Shown here: positions 1-7,472 of the stretch, in pieces
Layout of the letters: each line of letters opens with the position of its first letter
Numbering within the stretch: position 1 is the first letter of the stretch
From: Pseudomonadota bacterium
Lineage (GTDB): Bacteria > Desulfobacterota > Syntrophia > Syntrophales > UBA5619
DNA length: 17,804 nt
Reading direction: 5' to 3'
Assembly (NCBI GenBank): GCA_018896355.1
Contig: JAHIMW010000020.1
Coordinates: forward strand, 1-17,804
Position numbers and translations under genes: made by a program
Notes under the pieces: model-generated
What the model was told of the DNA's origin: nothing
Databases searched by the model: none
Seen by the model: the letters and a program-made list of their open reading frames with translations, nothing else

Positions 1-1681
1 GCAGGTTGAAGACCCGCGCCATTGTCACGGTCCTCTCGCCCACCTTCAGCAGTTCCCACAGGCTCGTCTCCCAACCCGTGATCGCCTGGACAACCTCCAC
101 GAGCTTGGCCAGGCTCAGCGCCCACACCGGGCCGGCCACAAAGTTGCACACCCCCAGGGATTCGTAGAGCGACCAGATGAAGTGGAGATATGTGAAGTTG
201 CGCGCCTTGCGCGGTCCCAACTCCCGGGCCGGAACCGGCTCCAGGATGCCGAGCGGAGCGATCCTGTCCAGATGGGGTCCGGGTGCTTGAAAAGGGGTGT
301 CATGGGGGGCTCTTACATGGTCCGCGCCTGTCGGCGAAACGGCGAAGCTCAGCCCCTGGCCGATCTTCCCGCGCGGGTCGTGCATGGGCAGTTCCTGCCC
401 CTTGATGTGGAGCGCAAACTTCTCCGAGCCCTGGCCGATCCTGGCCGCCGCGGTCCTGACACCGTCTGCCAGAAGATCGCCCAGCCCCGGCTTGCGGAAG
501 GCGATCCACTCGATGCCCTTTACCATTGCGTCGGGGTTCCCGAATCTGAACTCGATCCCCTCCGTATCAGCCTGTGTGATAATGCCCTTCTCAAAGCATT
601 CCATCGCAAAACCGATCGCCACACCGGTGGAGATGGTGTCCAGCGTGTAACGGTTGCACAGTTCATGCCCCTTGGCGATGGCCGCCAGATCGTCGATGCA
701 GAGGAGAGATCCCAGGGAGCTCAGCGTTTCGTATTCCGGGCCGCCGTAGTTGCCTGAGGTCGCATAGGGGCCGGAGGGAACCTCCACCACCCGTTTGCAG
801 CGCACCGAACAAGCATAGCAGCCCTCTTCGCGCTTCAGGATGGTCTCGGTCATCCGCTCGCCGCTGATCTTTTCCGCCCCTTCAAAGAAGCCGGTGCGGA
901 AATTGTGGGTCGGCAGGATGCCTTGTGTGTTCAAAGACATGACAAATTGAGGCGTTCCCAACTTGCGATACACCTTGCTCGGACCGTGCTGACCGATCAG
1001 CTCCGTCAGGTTTTTGGACAGCTCCCGAAGCTTTTCCGGATCATGAATATCCATTTTTTTCGTTCCCCGGACGGCAACGGCCTTGAGGTTTTTGGAACCC
1101 ATCACCGCGCCCATACCGGTCCTGCCGTTGATGTGCTTCAGCTCGTTGACCACGCAGGCAAAGCGCACCAGGTTTTCCCCGGCAGGGCCGATCAGCGCGA
1201 CCCGCGCCCGCTTCTCCTTGAGCTCCTCCCGGATCATCTGCTGGGCCGGGCCCGTTTCCAGCCCCCAGATCTTTTCCGCCGATCGGATCTCGACCTTGCC
1301 GTCGTTGATCCAGAGGTAGGAAGGTTTTTCCGCCTTTCCGTTGATGATCACCGCATCGAAGCCGGAGAATTTCAACTCCGGACCCCAGAAGCCGCCGGCC
1401 TCCGCCTCTCCGTATGCCCCGGTCAGGGGCGACTTGGCCGCCACGGTGTAACGGACCATGCCGGCGATCGGCGCCCCGGAAATCACCGAGGAGGCAAAGA
1501 CCAGAATATTGTCCGCCGACAACGGATCGATTCCCGGCTTGAGCTCCCGGAGCAGATAGTAGGAAGCCAGCCCCCCGCCTCCCAGGTAGGTGCGGTAAAC
1601 GATCTCTCCAGGTTCTTCGACCGTCACCGTCCCGGAGGTCAGGTCCACTCTTAAAATTTTACCGTTATACCCATAGGGCAT
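1..1681 (-). CDS. aor: Tungsten-containing aldehyde:ferredoxin oxidoreductase (3' end off window)
   Basis: Oxidises aldehydes to carboxylic acids (or runs in reverse) with ferredoxin as electron partner; a cytoplasmic tungstopterin enzyme. An unbroken frame of 560 codons runs from ATG at 1681 to the window edge. The N-terminus (GYNGKILRVDLTSG, then a YLGGGGLA segment) is typical of the AOR N-terminal domain. The [4Fe-4S] ligands are visible as CYACSVRC at residues 288, 291 and 295, the positions used in Pyrococcus furiosus AOR, and a fourth Cys lies at about 512 in LGVCNF. The last visible residues (MARVFN) match the conserved R-x-FN region, so I estimate roughly 40 C-terminal residues are missing. 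The start is backed by a GAGGGAG ribosome site about 8 nt upstream. Family membership is secure; the substrate (aliphatic, aromatic or other aldehyde) cannot be read from sequence. Confidence 0.95.
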   Translation of the reverse strand, partial: MPYGYNGKILRVDLTSGTVTVEEPGEIVYRTYLGGGGLASYYLLRELKPGIDPLSADNILVFASSVISGAPIAGMVRYTVAAKSPLTGAYGEAEAGGFWGPELKFSGFDAVIINGKAEKPSYLWINDGKVEIRSAEKIWGLETGPAQQMIREELKEKRARVALIGPAGENLVRFACVVNELKHINGRTGMGAVMGSKNLKAVAVRGTKKMDIHDPEKLRELSKNLTELIGQHGPSKVYRKLGTPQFVMSLNTQGILPTHNFRTGFFEGAEKISGERMTETILKREEGCYACSVRCKRVVEVPSGPYATSGNYGGPEYETLSSLGSLLCIDDLAAIAKGHELCNRYTLDTISTGVAIGFAMECFEKGIITQADTEGIEFRFGNPDAMVKGIEWIAFRKPGLGDLLADGVRTAAARIGQGSEKFALHIKGQELPMHDPRGKIGQGLSFAVSPTGADHVRAPHDTPFQAPGPHLDRIAPLGILEPVPARELGPRKARNFTYLHFIWSLYESLGVCNFVAGPVWALSLAKLVEVVQAITGWETSLWELLKVGERTVTMARVFNL

Positions 1682-1702
1682 GTTCGATTCTCCCTCTCGC
1701 GT

Positions 1703-1719
1703 CGATCATCGCGTGATCG
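1703..1719. promoter_or_regulatory. Short perfect palindrome upstream of the AOR gene
   Basis: CGATCA and TGATCG flank a 5-nt centre (TCGCG), 22 nt before the AOR start codon and inside the pspC-aor gap. It could be a regulator half-site pair or a small RNA hairpin. There is no T-run after it on the minus strand, so it does not look like an intrinsic terminator. Its function is inferred only from position. Confidence 0.3.
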
Positions 1720-1730
1720 TTAATTTGAAC

Positions 1731-1946
1731 CTATAAGACCGGATCCTGCGGTTCTTTCGGCATGAAGATCCACAACAGGATATAGATCAGCAGTCCCGTG
1801 CCGAAGAATAAAAAGAGTATCGAAAAGATCACCCGCCAGGTCCAGGAGGGGATTGGGGTGTGCTCTCCCAGTCCTCCGCATACCCCCCCTATCCAGCGAT
1901 CATCCCTTGCCTTGGAGAGTCTCCTCAGCCAGTTCTGCTCGGTCAT
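1731..1946 (-). CDS. PspC-domain small membrane protein
   Basis: A 71-residue protein matching the PspC family: an N-terminal segment with RWIGGVCGGLGEH followed by one hydrophobic helix at about residues 38-60 (IFSILFLFFGTGLLIYILLW) and a short polar tail (MPKEPQDPVL). PspC proteins sit in the inner membrane and take part in the phage-shock/envelope-stress response, but many stand-alone short copies have no tested role. The start was set at ATG 1946 because AAAGGAGGGAGT lies directly before it. An upstream in-frame ATG at 1961 would translate that Shine-Dalgarno as MKGGS, which is unlikely. It lies 49 nt upstream of the AOR gene on the same strand. No pspA or pspB is visible. Confidence 0.85.
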   Translation of the reverse strand: MTEQNWLRRLSKARDDRWIGGVCGGLGEHTPIPSWTWRVIFSILFLFFGTGLLIYILLWIFMPKEPQDPVL

Positions 1947-2314
1947 ACTCCCTCCTTTCATGGGCCTTCACAATGTTTCCGGGGAAACCTGTCATGGCGG
2001 ATCATCGATTCACGATCCACCTCTGTTGAAGATCCGGACTTCTATTATACGCAAAAATGCGCTTCTGCAAATCATTTTCACCTGGATCCCGACTCTTTTT
2101 TCAATGCGGAAATGACGCCGAGCCATCGGCGGAAGGGATTCCGCGACAATCCCGGAAATTAGCCGGCCTACGCCTCAATCATTGAATTTCCGGCAGGATG
2201 CTGAACGTTGAGCGGCCCCCGTCCGCATTGAAAAAGTGATGGAATTTTTAATAACAATAGTGATATCGTATAGCAAATTTGTTCAATTGCGCTTCAACTG
2301 TGGAGGATAGATCG
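1947..2314. other. Divergent intergenic region between pspC-like gene and ctpA
   Basis: 368 bases with no credible gene. The short frames that cross it have no good ribosome site and no recognisable product. It must hold promoters for both divergent genes. It contains an inverted-repeat-bounded block at 2095-2236, annotated separately. After that block an AT-rich stretch (about 2236-2285) is the likeliest place for the ctpA promoter: TTGAAA at 2228-2233 could serve as a -35, but no good -10 follows at standard spacing. GTGGAGGATAG just before 2315 is the ctpA ribosome site. Confidence 0.6.
2095..2236. repeat. Inverted-repeat-bounded structured element (MITE-like)
   Basis: Left arm 2097-2110 (TTTTTCAATGCGGA) is the exact reverse complement of 2222-2235, so 14-bp arms bound about 140 bp. 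Inside are nested pairs: GGGATT (2135-2140) with AATCCC (2148-2153), and CCGGAAATT (2152-2160) with AATTTCCGG (2185-2193). Such layered symmetry suggests a small non-autonomous element or a folded RNA leader. No target-site duplication was convincingly identified. The arms are seen directly; the MITE reading is inference. Confidence 0.5.
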
Positions 2315-3628
2315 ATGAATACCTTTTTCGGCAAGAAGGCGCCTTTTATTGTCGCCTTTCTGGTTCTGCTCATTCTCGGCCCATACGGCGACAGCCGCGT
2401 CTCGGCCATCGACCGCAGCACCTACAAGAGCCTCAAAACCTTCAGCGAAGTTTTCGACATGGTCGAAAAGAACTATGTGGAACCGGTGGAGACGGATAAA
2501 CTGCTGCAGGGGGCCATCAATGGGATGATCAAATCTCTCGATCCCCACAGCAGTTTCATGACGGCAGAGATGTACAAGGAGTTGGAGGTGGACACCCGTG
2601 GAAGTTTCGGCGGGATCGGGATCGAAATCACCCTCGTGAAGGACGTGCTAACCGTCGTGTCGCCGATCGAGGACACGCCCGCCTACAACGCCGGGGTCAA
2701 GTCGGGCGATCAGATCATCCGGATCGACGGAAAATCGACCAAAGACATCACGATCATGGAAGCCGTCAAGAAACTCCGGGGGGCCAAGGGCACCAAGGTG
2801 ACCATCACAATCATGCGCGAAGGGTTGGCCAAGCCGAAGGAGATCGAGATTACCCGCAGCACGATCAAGATTCGCAGCATCAAGTCGAAGGTCTATGACG
2901 ACCAAATCGGCTACATTCGGATTGCGTCGTTTCAGGAACGGACGGGAGACGACCTGAAAAAGGCCCTCCGGGAGATCGAAGCGAAGGCCCACCCGCTGAA
3001 GGGAATCGTAGTGGACATGAGGAACAATCCCGGCGGGCTGCTTAACCAGTCCGTGGAAGTATCGGATGCCTTTCTGAAGTCGGGGATCATTGTCTCCACA
3101 CGCGGCCGCGCCAAGACAATGGAGAGCAAGGCGGTAGCCAAGGACGACGGGGATGAACCGATCTGCCCGATCGTCGTCCTCGTCAACGAGGGAACGGCCA
3201 GCGCCGCGGAGATCGTCTCCGGCGCCCTGCAGGACAACGGGCGGGCGGTGATCCTGGGGGCGCAGACCTTCGGCAAGGGCTCCGTGCAGACGGTCATCCC
3301 GCTGGAGAATGGAGCAGCCCTGAAACTGACGACGGCCAAATACTACACCCCGAAGGGGCGCTCCATCCAGGCGGAGGGGATCACACCCGACATCATGGTG
3401 AAACAGATCCGGCCGACGGAAGAAAAGGCGGAAGAAAAGGCAAATGCCGAGAACCATATGCTCCGGGAGAGGGATCTGAAAGGTCACATCAAATCACCGA
3501 CGGAGAACGACGTCAAAGTGGACGATGCGAAAAAGGAGAAGGACAATCTGGACAAGGACAACCAGTTGAAGAATGCGATCGATATTCTCAAGAGCTGGGA
3601 TATCCTGAAAAAGAACATGAAGGGGTGA
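2315..3628 (+). CDS. ctpA: Carboxy-terminal processing protease, S41 family (CtpA/Prc)
   Basis: A periplasmic serine protease that trims C-termini or degrades envelope proteins. The 437-residue product has an uncleaved anchor or signal segment (about 9-31, FIVAFLVLLILG), a PDZ domain (about 95-180, with GSFGGIGIEI at its start) and the S41 catalytic core. The nucleophile Ser296 lies in NEGTASAAEI and the general-base Lys321 in QTFGKGSVQT. NPGG at 238-241 is the usual oxyanion-region motif. The last ~70 residues are Lys/Glu-rich and poorly conserved. The start is ATG 2315 with GTGGAGGATAG before it; an in-frame TTG at 2279 was rejected because it lacks a ribosome site and adds residues before the signal. 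A palindromic repeat array follows just after the stop codon. Confidence 0.95.
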   Translation: MNTFFGKKAPFIVAFLVLLILGPYGDSRVSAIDRSTYKSLKTFSEVFDMVEKNYVEPVETDKLLQGAINGMIKSLDPHSSFMTAEMYKELEVDTRGSFGGIGIEITLVKDVLTVVSPIEDTPAYNAGVKSGDQIIRIDGKSTKDITIMEAVKKLRGAKGTKVTITIMREGLAKPKEIEITRSTIKIRSIKSKVYDDQIGYIRIASFQERTGDDLKKALREIEAKAHPLKGIVVDMRNNPGGLLNQSVEVSDAFLKSGIIVSTRGRAKTMESKAVAKDDGDEPICPIVVLVNEGTASAAEIVSGALQDNGRAVILGAQTFGKGSVQTVIPLENGAALKLTTAKYYTPKGRSIQAEGITPDIMVKQIRPTEEKAEEKANAENHMLRERDLKGHIKSPTENDVKVDDAKKEKDNLDKDNQLKNAIDILKSWDILKKNMKG

Positions 3629-3639
3629 CCAGGGAACTG

Positions 3640-3773
3640 GGGACACGATGCGGCATCAGGGAAACAGGGACACCTTACGGCAAGGTGTGAACAGGGACAC
3701 CTTGGGGCAAGGTGTAAAAGGGGACACCTTGGGGCAAGGTGTAAAAGGGGACACCTTGGGGCAAGGTGTCCCC
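3640..3773 (+). repeat. Tandem array of 27-bp palindromic REP-like repeats
   Basis: Five units begin at 3640, 3667, 3694, 3721 and 3748, exactly 27 bp apart. The core of the last four is GGGACACCTT, two variable bases, then GGCAAGGTGT. The first unit (3640-3661) is degenerate but in register. Each intact unit folds as ACACCTT / AAGGTGT around a five-base loop. The last unit is extended to GGGG...CCCC (3747-3773), the apparent full-length form. The array starts 11 nt after the ctpA stop and runs to the start of the deacetylase gene. It resembles REP/RAYT-type intergenic palindromes; no transposase is in view. Confidence 0.9.
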
Positions 3774-3792
3774 AGCAGGTTCTTTAAGCAAC

Positions 3793-4752
3793 GTGAAACG
3801 ATTGCCGTTATTATCTGTGATCTTCGCCGCCGCATGCATTGCGGCGGTCGTCCTTTTCTTTGAACGGGTGGAGCGGGGGACACCTTGCGGCAATGTGTCC
3901 CCTCTGTCCGTTACCCGGCAAAGCCCCCGGAAGGAAGCGCCGGGAAAGGCGCTGACCCCAAAAACACCGGCACGGGAGGCGGCGGAACGGGCAGCGCCGA
4001 CGGCAGGGCAACAGGGCCAACCGATTGCCGTCATCATCGACGACATCGGCTTCGATCTCCGGATCGTGGAAGAACTGGCCGGGATACCGGCGCCGATAGC
4101 CTTCGCCATTCTTCCCCACACCCCGCATGCCGCAGAGGCGGCCAGATTTCTCCACGCAGCCGGCAAGGAGATCCTCCTTCACCTGCCGATGGAACCCCAT
4201 TCCTACCCGGAGGAATCGCCCGGCGCAGGGGCTCTGATGGTCGATATGGACGAGAGGCAGATCCGGAGACAGCTCCAGGAGAACCTGGCTGCCGTTCCTT
4301 ATGTCTCCGGGGTGAACAACCACATGGGGTCCCGGTTCATGGAGGATGAGGCCCGCCTGACCTTGGTTATGGAGGAACTGGAAAAGAGGGGCCTCTACTT
4401 CGTAGACAGCCGGACCACCCCGGATTCCCGGGGAAAGGAGGCGGCGCAGCGGACGGGCGTCCGGTTCGCCGCAAGAAACCTCTTCATCGACCATCTCTCG
4501 GGTTATGCGGCCGCCATGGAAAACCTGACCGGCCCATCCCGCCGGGAAGGGGCGAATGGCAAGCCGGTCCTGATGATCGGCCATCCCCATCCGGAAACCG
4601 TGCGGGCGCTCAGGAATGCGCTGCCCCGCTGGCAAGCGGAAGGGAGGCGGCTGGTGACCCTAAAGACCTTTTTGGAAACATCCGCGGAAGAGAATCGAAA
4701 TGCACTTGCAGCAGGCGATAAAGCTTCAGGCAGGAAGGAAAGATTGAAATGA
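3793..4752 (+). CDS. Divergent polysaccharide deacetylase family protein (YibQ-like)
   Basis: A membrane-anchored member of the divergent polysaccharide deacetylase family (a NodB-fold hydrolase), predicted to act on an envelope polysaccharide in the periplasm; the substrate is unknown. An N-terminal hydrophobic anchor (residues ~3-24) is followed by a Pro/Ala/Arg-rich linker and the catalytic fold. The IAVIIDDIGFD motif supplies the metal/catalytic aspartates, LLHLPMEPHSYP follows, then GVNNHMGSRFM, YFVDSRTTPDS and LMIGHPHPET. The start is uncertain: GTG 3793 puts basic residues directly before the anchor, but an in-frame GTG at 3766 lies inside the last palindromic repeat. A further repeat copy (3876-3902) is embedded in the linker. 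The stop overlaps the next gene's start (ATGA), indicating translational coupling. Confidence 0.88.
   Translation: MKRLPLLSVIFAAACIAAVVLFFERVERGTPCGNVSPLSVTRQSPRKEAPGKALTPKTPAREAAERAAPTAGQQGQPIAVIIDDIGFDLRIVEELAGIPAPIAFAILPHTPHAAEAARFLHAAGKEILLHLPMEPHSYPEESPGAGALMVDMDERQIRRQLQENLAAVPYVSGVNNHMGSRFMEDEARLTLVMEELEKRGLYFVDSRTTPDSRGKEAAQRTGVRFAARNLFIDHLSGYAAAMENLTGPSRREGANGKPVLMIGHPHPETVRALRNALPRWQAEGRRLVTLKTFLETSAEENRNALAAGDKASGRKERLK
3876..3902 (+). repeat. Dispersed REP-like palindrome inside the deacetylase coding region
   Basis: A sixth copy of the palindrome of the array, with the full GGGG...CCCC ends and one stem mismatch (AATGTGT instead of AAGGTGT). It encodes roughly R-G-T-P-C-G-N-V-S-P in the linker between the membrane anchor and the catalytic domain, and keeps the frame open. 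Confidence 0.85.
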
Positions 4753-6461
4753 TAAGGTTGTTCTTCCGTAAAACAAGTCTGTTTTTCCCGGTGATTCTGA
4801 TGCTTTCAGGGTGCGCCGCCCTCCCCGTGCGGGAGAATGCTGCAACGACACCGGTCACGGCCGCTTCAACCGCAGGGGCCGGTTTTCACTACAGCATCGC
4901 CATCCTGCATGCCCTTAATGAAAACATGGAGGAGGCGATCCGGGAGATGGAGGAGGCTATCGGTCTCGATCCGTCCTCCCCCTATCTCGCGAAAGAACTC
5001 GCATCGCTCTACACGGGAAAGGGGGATGCGGCGAAAGCAATGATGATCTGTGAAAAGATCCTGCAGGAGTATCCGGACGATATCGATACGCGTCTGCTGC
5101 TCGGCGGTCTCTACCTGAGCCGGAAGGACTACCCGAGCGCCGCCGCGGAATACCGACGGGTGATCGGGCTGGACCCGAAGACGACGGCCGCCCGTTTCTA
5201 TCTCGGAACGAGCCTCGCCGAAATGAAAAAGCTCGACGAGGCCGCCGCCGCGTTCCAGGAGCTCCTCAAGATCGAGCCCGAACACTTCATGGGGAACTAC
5301 TATCTGGCTCGGATCCTGGCTGAAATGAAGCGATACGACGAGGCAGAGGCAGGATTCAAGAAAACCCTTTCGCTCCGGCCCCATATCGAGTCGGCCATGA
5401 TCGAACTCGCCGTCCTTTATGAACGGCAGAAGAAGATCCCCCAGGCGATCGAGGTGTACCGGAATTTCATCGATCTCTTCCCCGCCCGGCTGCAGGCCAG
5501 AATCAAGTTGGGGGAACTCTACCTCCAGGAACAGCGTTATGATGAGGCGGAGAATGCATTCCAAGCGGCCCTGGCGTTGGATGACCGGAACCGGGAGGTG
5601 CGGATGACCATCGGTCTCCTACACCTGGAACGGGGCCAGCACGAAAAGGCGATCGAAAAATTCTCCGCCTTGATACAGGAATACCCGATGGAATACCGGA
5701 TCATCTATCTTCTCGGCACAACCTATGAAGAGATCAAGGACGACGTGAAGGCCCTGGAAACCCTGCGGCAGATCCCGGCCTCTGCGGAACAGTTCGGCAG
5801 CGCCCAGATCCGCATCGGGATGATCCTGAAAAAACAGCAGCGGGTGTCCGAAGCCGTCGATTCACTCCTCCAGGCAATCCGGAAGAAGGGGGATGCCCCG
5901 GCTCTCTATGCCTTCCTCGCCTCGATCTATGAAGAAGAGAAAAAATATTCCACCGCGGAAGAGCTTATCCGGGAGGGGCTGCGACTCAATCCCGGCAGTG
6001 TCGATCTCCACTTCAGTCTCGGGGTTCTCTTCGAAAAGACCGACCGGTTCGAGCAGAGCGTCGAGGCCATGAAGACGGTCCTGAAGATCGAGCCGGAGCA
6101 TGCGGAAGCCCTGAACTTCATCGGCTATATGTATGCGGACCGGGGGATCCATCTGGACGAGGCGGAGCGGATGATCCGCAAGGCGCTCCAACTGAAACCG
6201 GGGAACGGATACATGATCGACTCGCTGGGCTGGGTCTGTTTCCGAACAAACAGACTGGAAGAGGCGGTCCGATATCTGAAGGAGGCGGTGGAGGCGCTGC
6301 CGGAAGATGCGGCGATTCTCGAACATCTGGGGGATGTCTATGTCCGGACCGGGCAATTCCGGGAAGCTTCCGAAGCCTACGAAAAGGCGATCCGTTTCAA
6401 TCCCGGGAACAACCTCCTGAAGAACAAATTCGACGACCTGCAGCGGAAGAAGACCCCCTGA
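4749..6461 (+). CDS. TPR-repeat outer-membrane lipoprotein
   Basis: A 570-residue lipoprotein made almost wholly of tetratricopeptide repeats. The signal peptide ends in the lipobox LSGC with Cys22, so it should be lipidated and exported. From about residue 45 to the end, 34-residue TPR units follow each other (for example ALNENMEEAIREMEEAIGLD, then YADRGIHLDEAERMIRKALQ), roughly 14 in all. Such proteins are scaffolds for protein-protein contacts, often in cell-wall synthesis or secretion; no enzyme motif is present. The ATG overlaps the deacetylase stop by 4 nt, so the two are co-translated and may work together at the envelope. The specific partner is unknown. Confidence 0.88.
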   Translation: MIRLFFRKTSLFFPVILMLSGCAALPVRENAATTPVTAASTAGAGFHYSIAILHALNENMEEAIREMEEAIGLDPSSPYLAKELASLYTGKGDAAKAMMICEKILQEYPDDIDTRLLLGGLYLSRKDYPSAAAEYRRVIGLDPKTTAARFYLGTSLAEMKKLDEAAAAFQELLKIEPEHFMGNYYLARILAEMKRYDEAEAGFKKTLSLRPHIESAMIELAVLYERQKKIPQAIEVYRNFIDLFPARLQARIKLGELYLQEQRYDEAENAFQAALALDDRNREVRMTIGLLHLERGQHEKAIEKFSALIQEYPMEYRIIYLLGTTYEEIKDDVKALETLRQIPASAEQFGSAQIRIGMILKKQQRVSEAVDSLLQAIRKKGDAPALYAFLASIYEEEKKYSTAEELIREGLRLNPGSVDLHFSLGVLFEKTDRFEQSVEAMKTVLKIEPEHAEALNFIGYMYADRGIHLDEAERMIRKALQLKPGNGYMIDSLGWVCFRTNRLEEAVRYLKEAVEALPEDAAILEHLGDVYVRTGQFREASEAYEKAIRFNPGNNLLKNKFDDLQRKKTP

Positions 6462-6487
6462 TCCCGGACTGGCGATCCCCTGAAACC

Positions 6488-7306
6488 ATGAATAAAATGA
6501 TATCAACCGTTCGACCTCTCCAGCAGCGCATTTCGATGCTGATTTGGATCGCGGCCTTCGGTCTCCTCCTCTCAGGTTGCGCCGGACGAAGGCCCGCCGC
6601 CCTCCAGACACGCTATCCCTCTCCCGAGGCCGCCCTCCGCGCGCTTGCGGCGTCCGCCCCGGCCGATCAGACTTTCACGGCCACGGCGCGGATCGAAATC
6701 AACCGCCAAGGCGAGCGATACCCGCTGAAAATCGCGGTAATGATGAAAAGACCAGACTTTCTCCGTGTGGAATCGATTCCCCTGCTGGGGCCCCCGGATT
6801 TTTTCCTCTCGGTGGCAAAAGACGAACTCCGCGTCTATCTCCCCGGGAAGAAAGCATTCTACACCGGCCGGGCCGTTCCGCAGAACATCTCACGTTTTTT
6901 CCCCATCTTCATGCCGGCTGCCGAGATGATCTCTCTGCTGATGGGCATCGCTCCAGACAATCGGGAGGAGTCGCCCGCATTGCGCGGAGAACAAGAGGAA
7001 AGGTATTACCGTGTCGATTCATACGCATCGGATCGCCGGACCCGATCGCTGTGGATCGATCCTTCCGGCAACCGGCTTGTCCGGATCCGGACGTTTGCGG
7101 AAGGGGAAAACGTCGTTTATGAAGCCGCTTTTGCGGAACACGCCCTTGTTGGAGAAGGTTTCATGCCGCAGCGGCTGACGATCACCGGAAATGGAATGGT
7201 TGCGCTGAGTCTCCGCTACACGGACCTTCGACCAATCGCCGCCGACGCCGAATCCTTCCAGCTCCCGCTCCCGGAGGGGACCACCCCGATTCTCCTCGAT
7301 CCATAA
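6488..7306 (+). CDS. LolB/LolA-like outer-membrane lipoprotein
   Basis: A 272-residue lipoprotein with a signal peptide ending in LLSGC (Cys31). The mature part looks like the LolA/LolB half-barrel fold or the related DUF4292 group: TFTATARIEINRQGERYPLK, then MMKRPDFLRVE, LLGPPDFFLSVA, and late beta segments such as SLWIDPSGNRLVRI. LolB accepts lipoproteins from LolA and inserts them into the outer membrane, so a lipoprotein-localisation role is plausible but not shown. It follows the TPR lipoprotein by 26 nt on the same strand and is probably in the same transcript. No strong ribosome site is visible; ATG at 6497 is an alternative start. The family call is moderate, the lipoprotein call strong. 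Confidence 0.75.
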   Translation: MNKMISTVRPLQQRISMLIWIAAFGLLLSGCAGRRPAALQTRYPSPEAALRALAASAPADQTFTATARIEINRQGERYPLKIAVMMKRPDFLRVESIPLLGPPDFFLSVAKDELRVYLPGKKAFYTGRAVPQNISRFFPIFMPAAEMISLLMGIAPDNREESPALRGEQEERYYRVDSYASDRRTRSLWIDPSGNRLVRIRTFAEGENVVYEAAFAEHALVGEGFMPQRLTITGNGMVALSLRYTDLRPIAADAESFQLPLPEGTTPILLDP

Positions 7307-7315
7307 AGGGTCAGA

Positions 7316-7472
7316 ATTTAGGAGACAGGAGTCAGAATAAAAAAGGAGATTCGCCAATGATTTTCAAGACTGGATTATATTGCAAAAGGGACATCCATCT
7401 GGAGAAGGCAGCAAGTCGCTGGAGTCCTGTACTGCTTCAATATTCTGAATTCTGGCTACTGAGCGGTTATAA
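7316..7472 (+). pseudogene. Probable decayed four-helix-bundle (23S rRNA-intervening-sequence type) cassette
   Basis: The gap between convergent genes holds an excellent ribosome site (AAAAAAGGAGATTCGCC) and an ATG at 7357, flanked by the partly symmetrical strings GTCAGAATTTAGGAG... and TATTCTGAATTCTGGC. One frame just after the ATG reads FQDWIILQKGH, which resembles the FxDLxVWQKxH start of mobile four-helix-bundle proteins, but it is out of frame with the ATG and soon closes. The ATG frame itself stays open for only 52 codons and runs into the end of the neighbouring gene. I read this as a deletion remnant. The similarity is recalled from family knowledge, not searched. Confidence 0.4.

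Noticed and set aside
1..1681. Frames on the + strand and alternative minus frames across the AOR gene
   Set aside because: They are shadows; the AOR frame is continuous from 1681 to the edge and carries all expected motifs. I checked 241-360 for a frameshift and found none.
3640..3773. Possible CRISPR array
   Set aside because: Units of about 22 bp are separated by only 5 nearly constant bases at a fixed 27-bp period; there are no unique spacers and no cas genes.
3648..3883. Open frames on both strands with 9-residue repeats (e.g. GDTLGQGVK)
   Set aside because: They exist because the 27-bp period is a multiple of three and the palindromes lack stops; no ribosome site fits, and they overlap the real deacetylase start.
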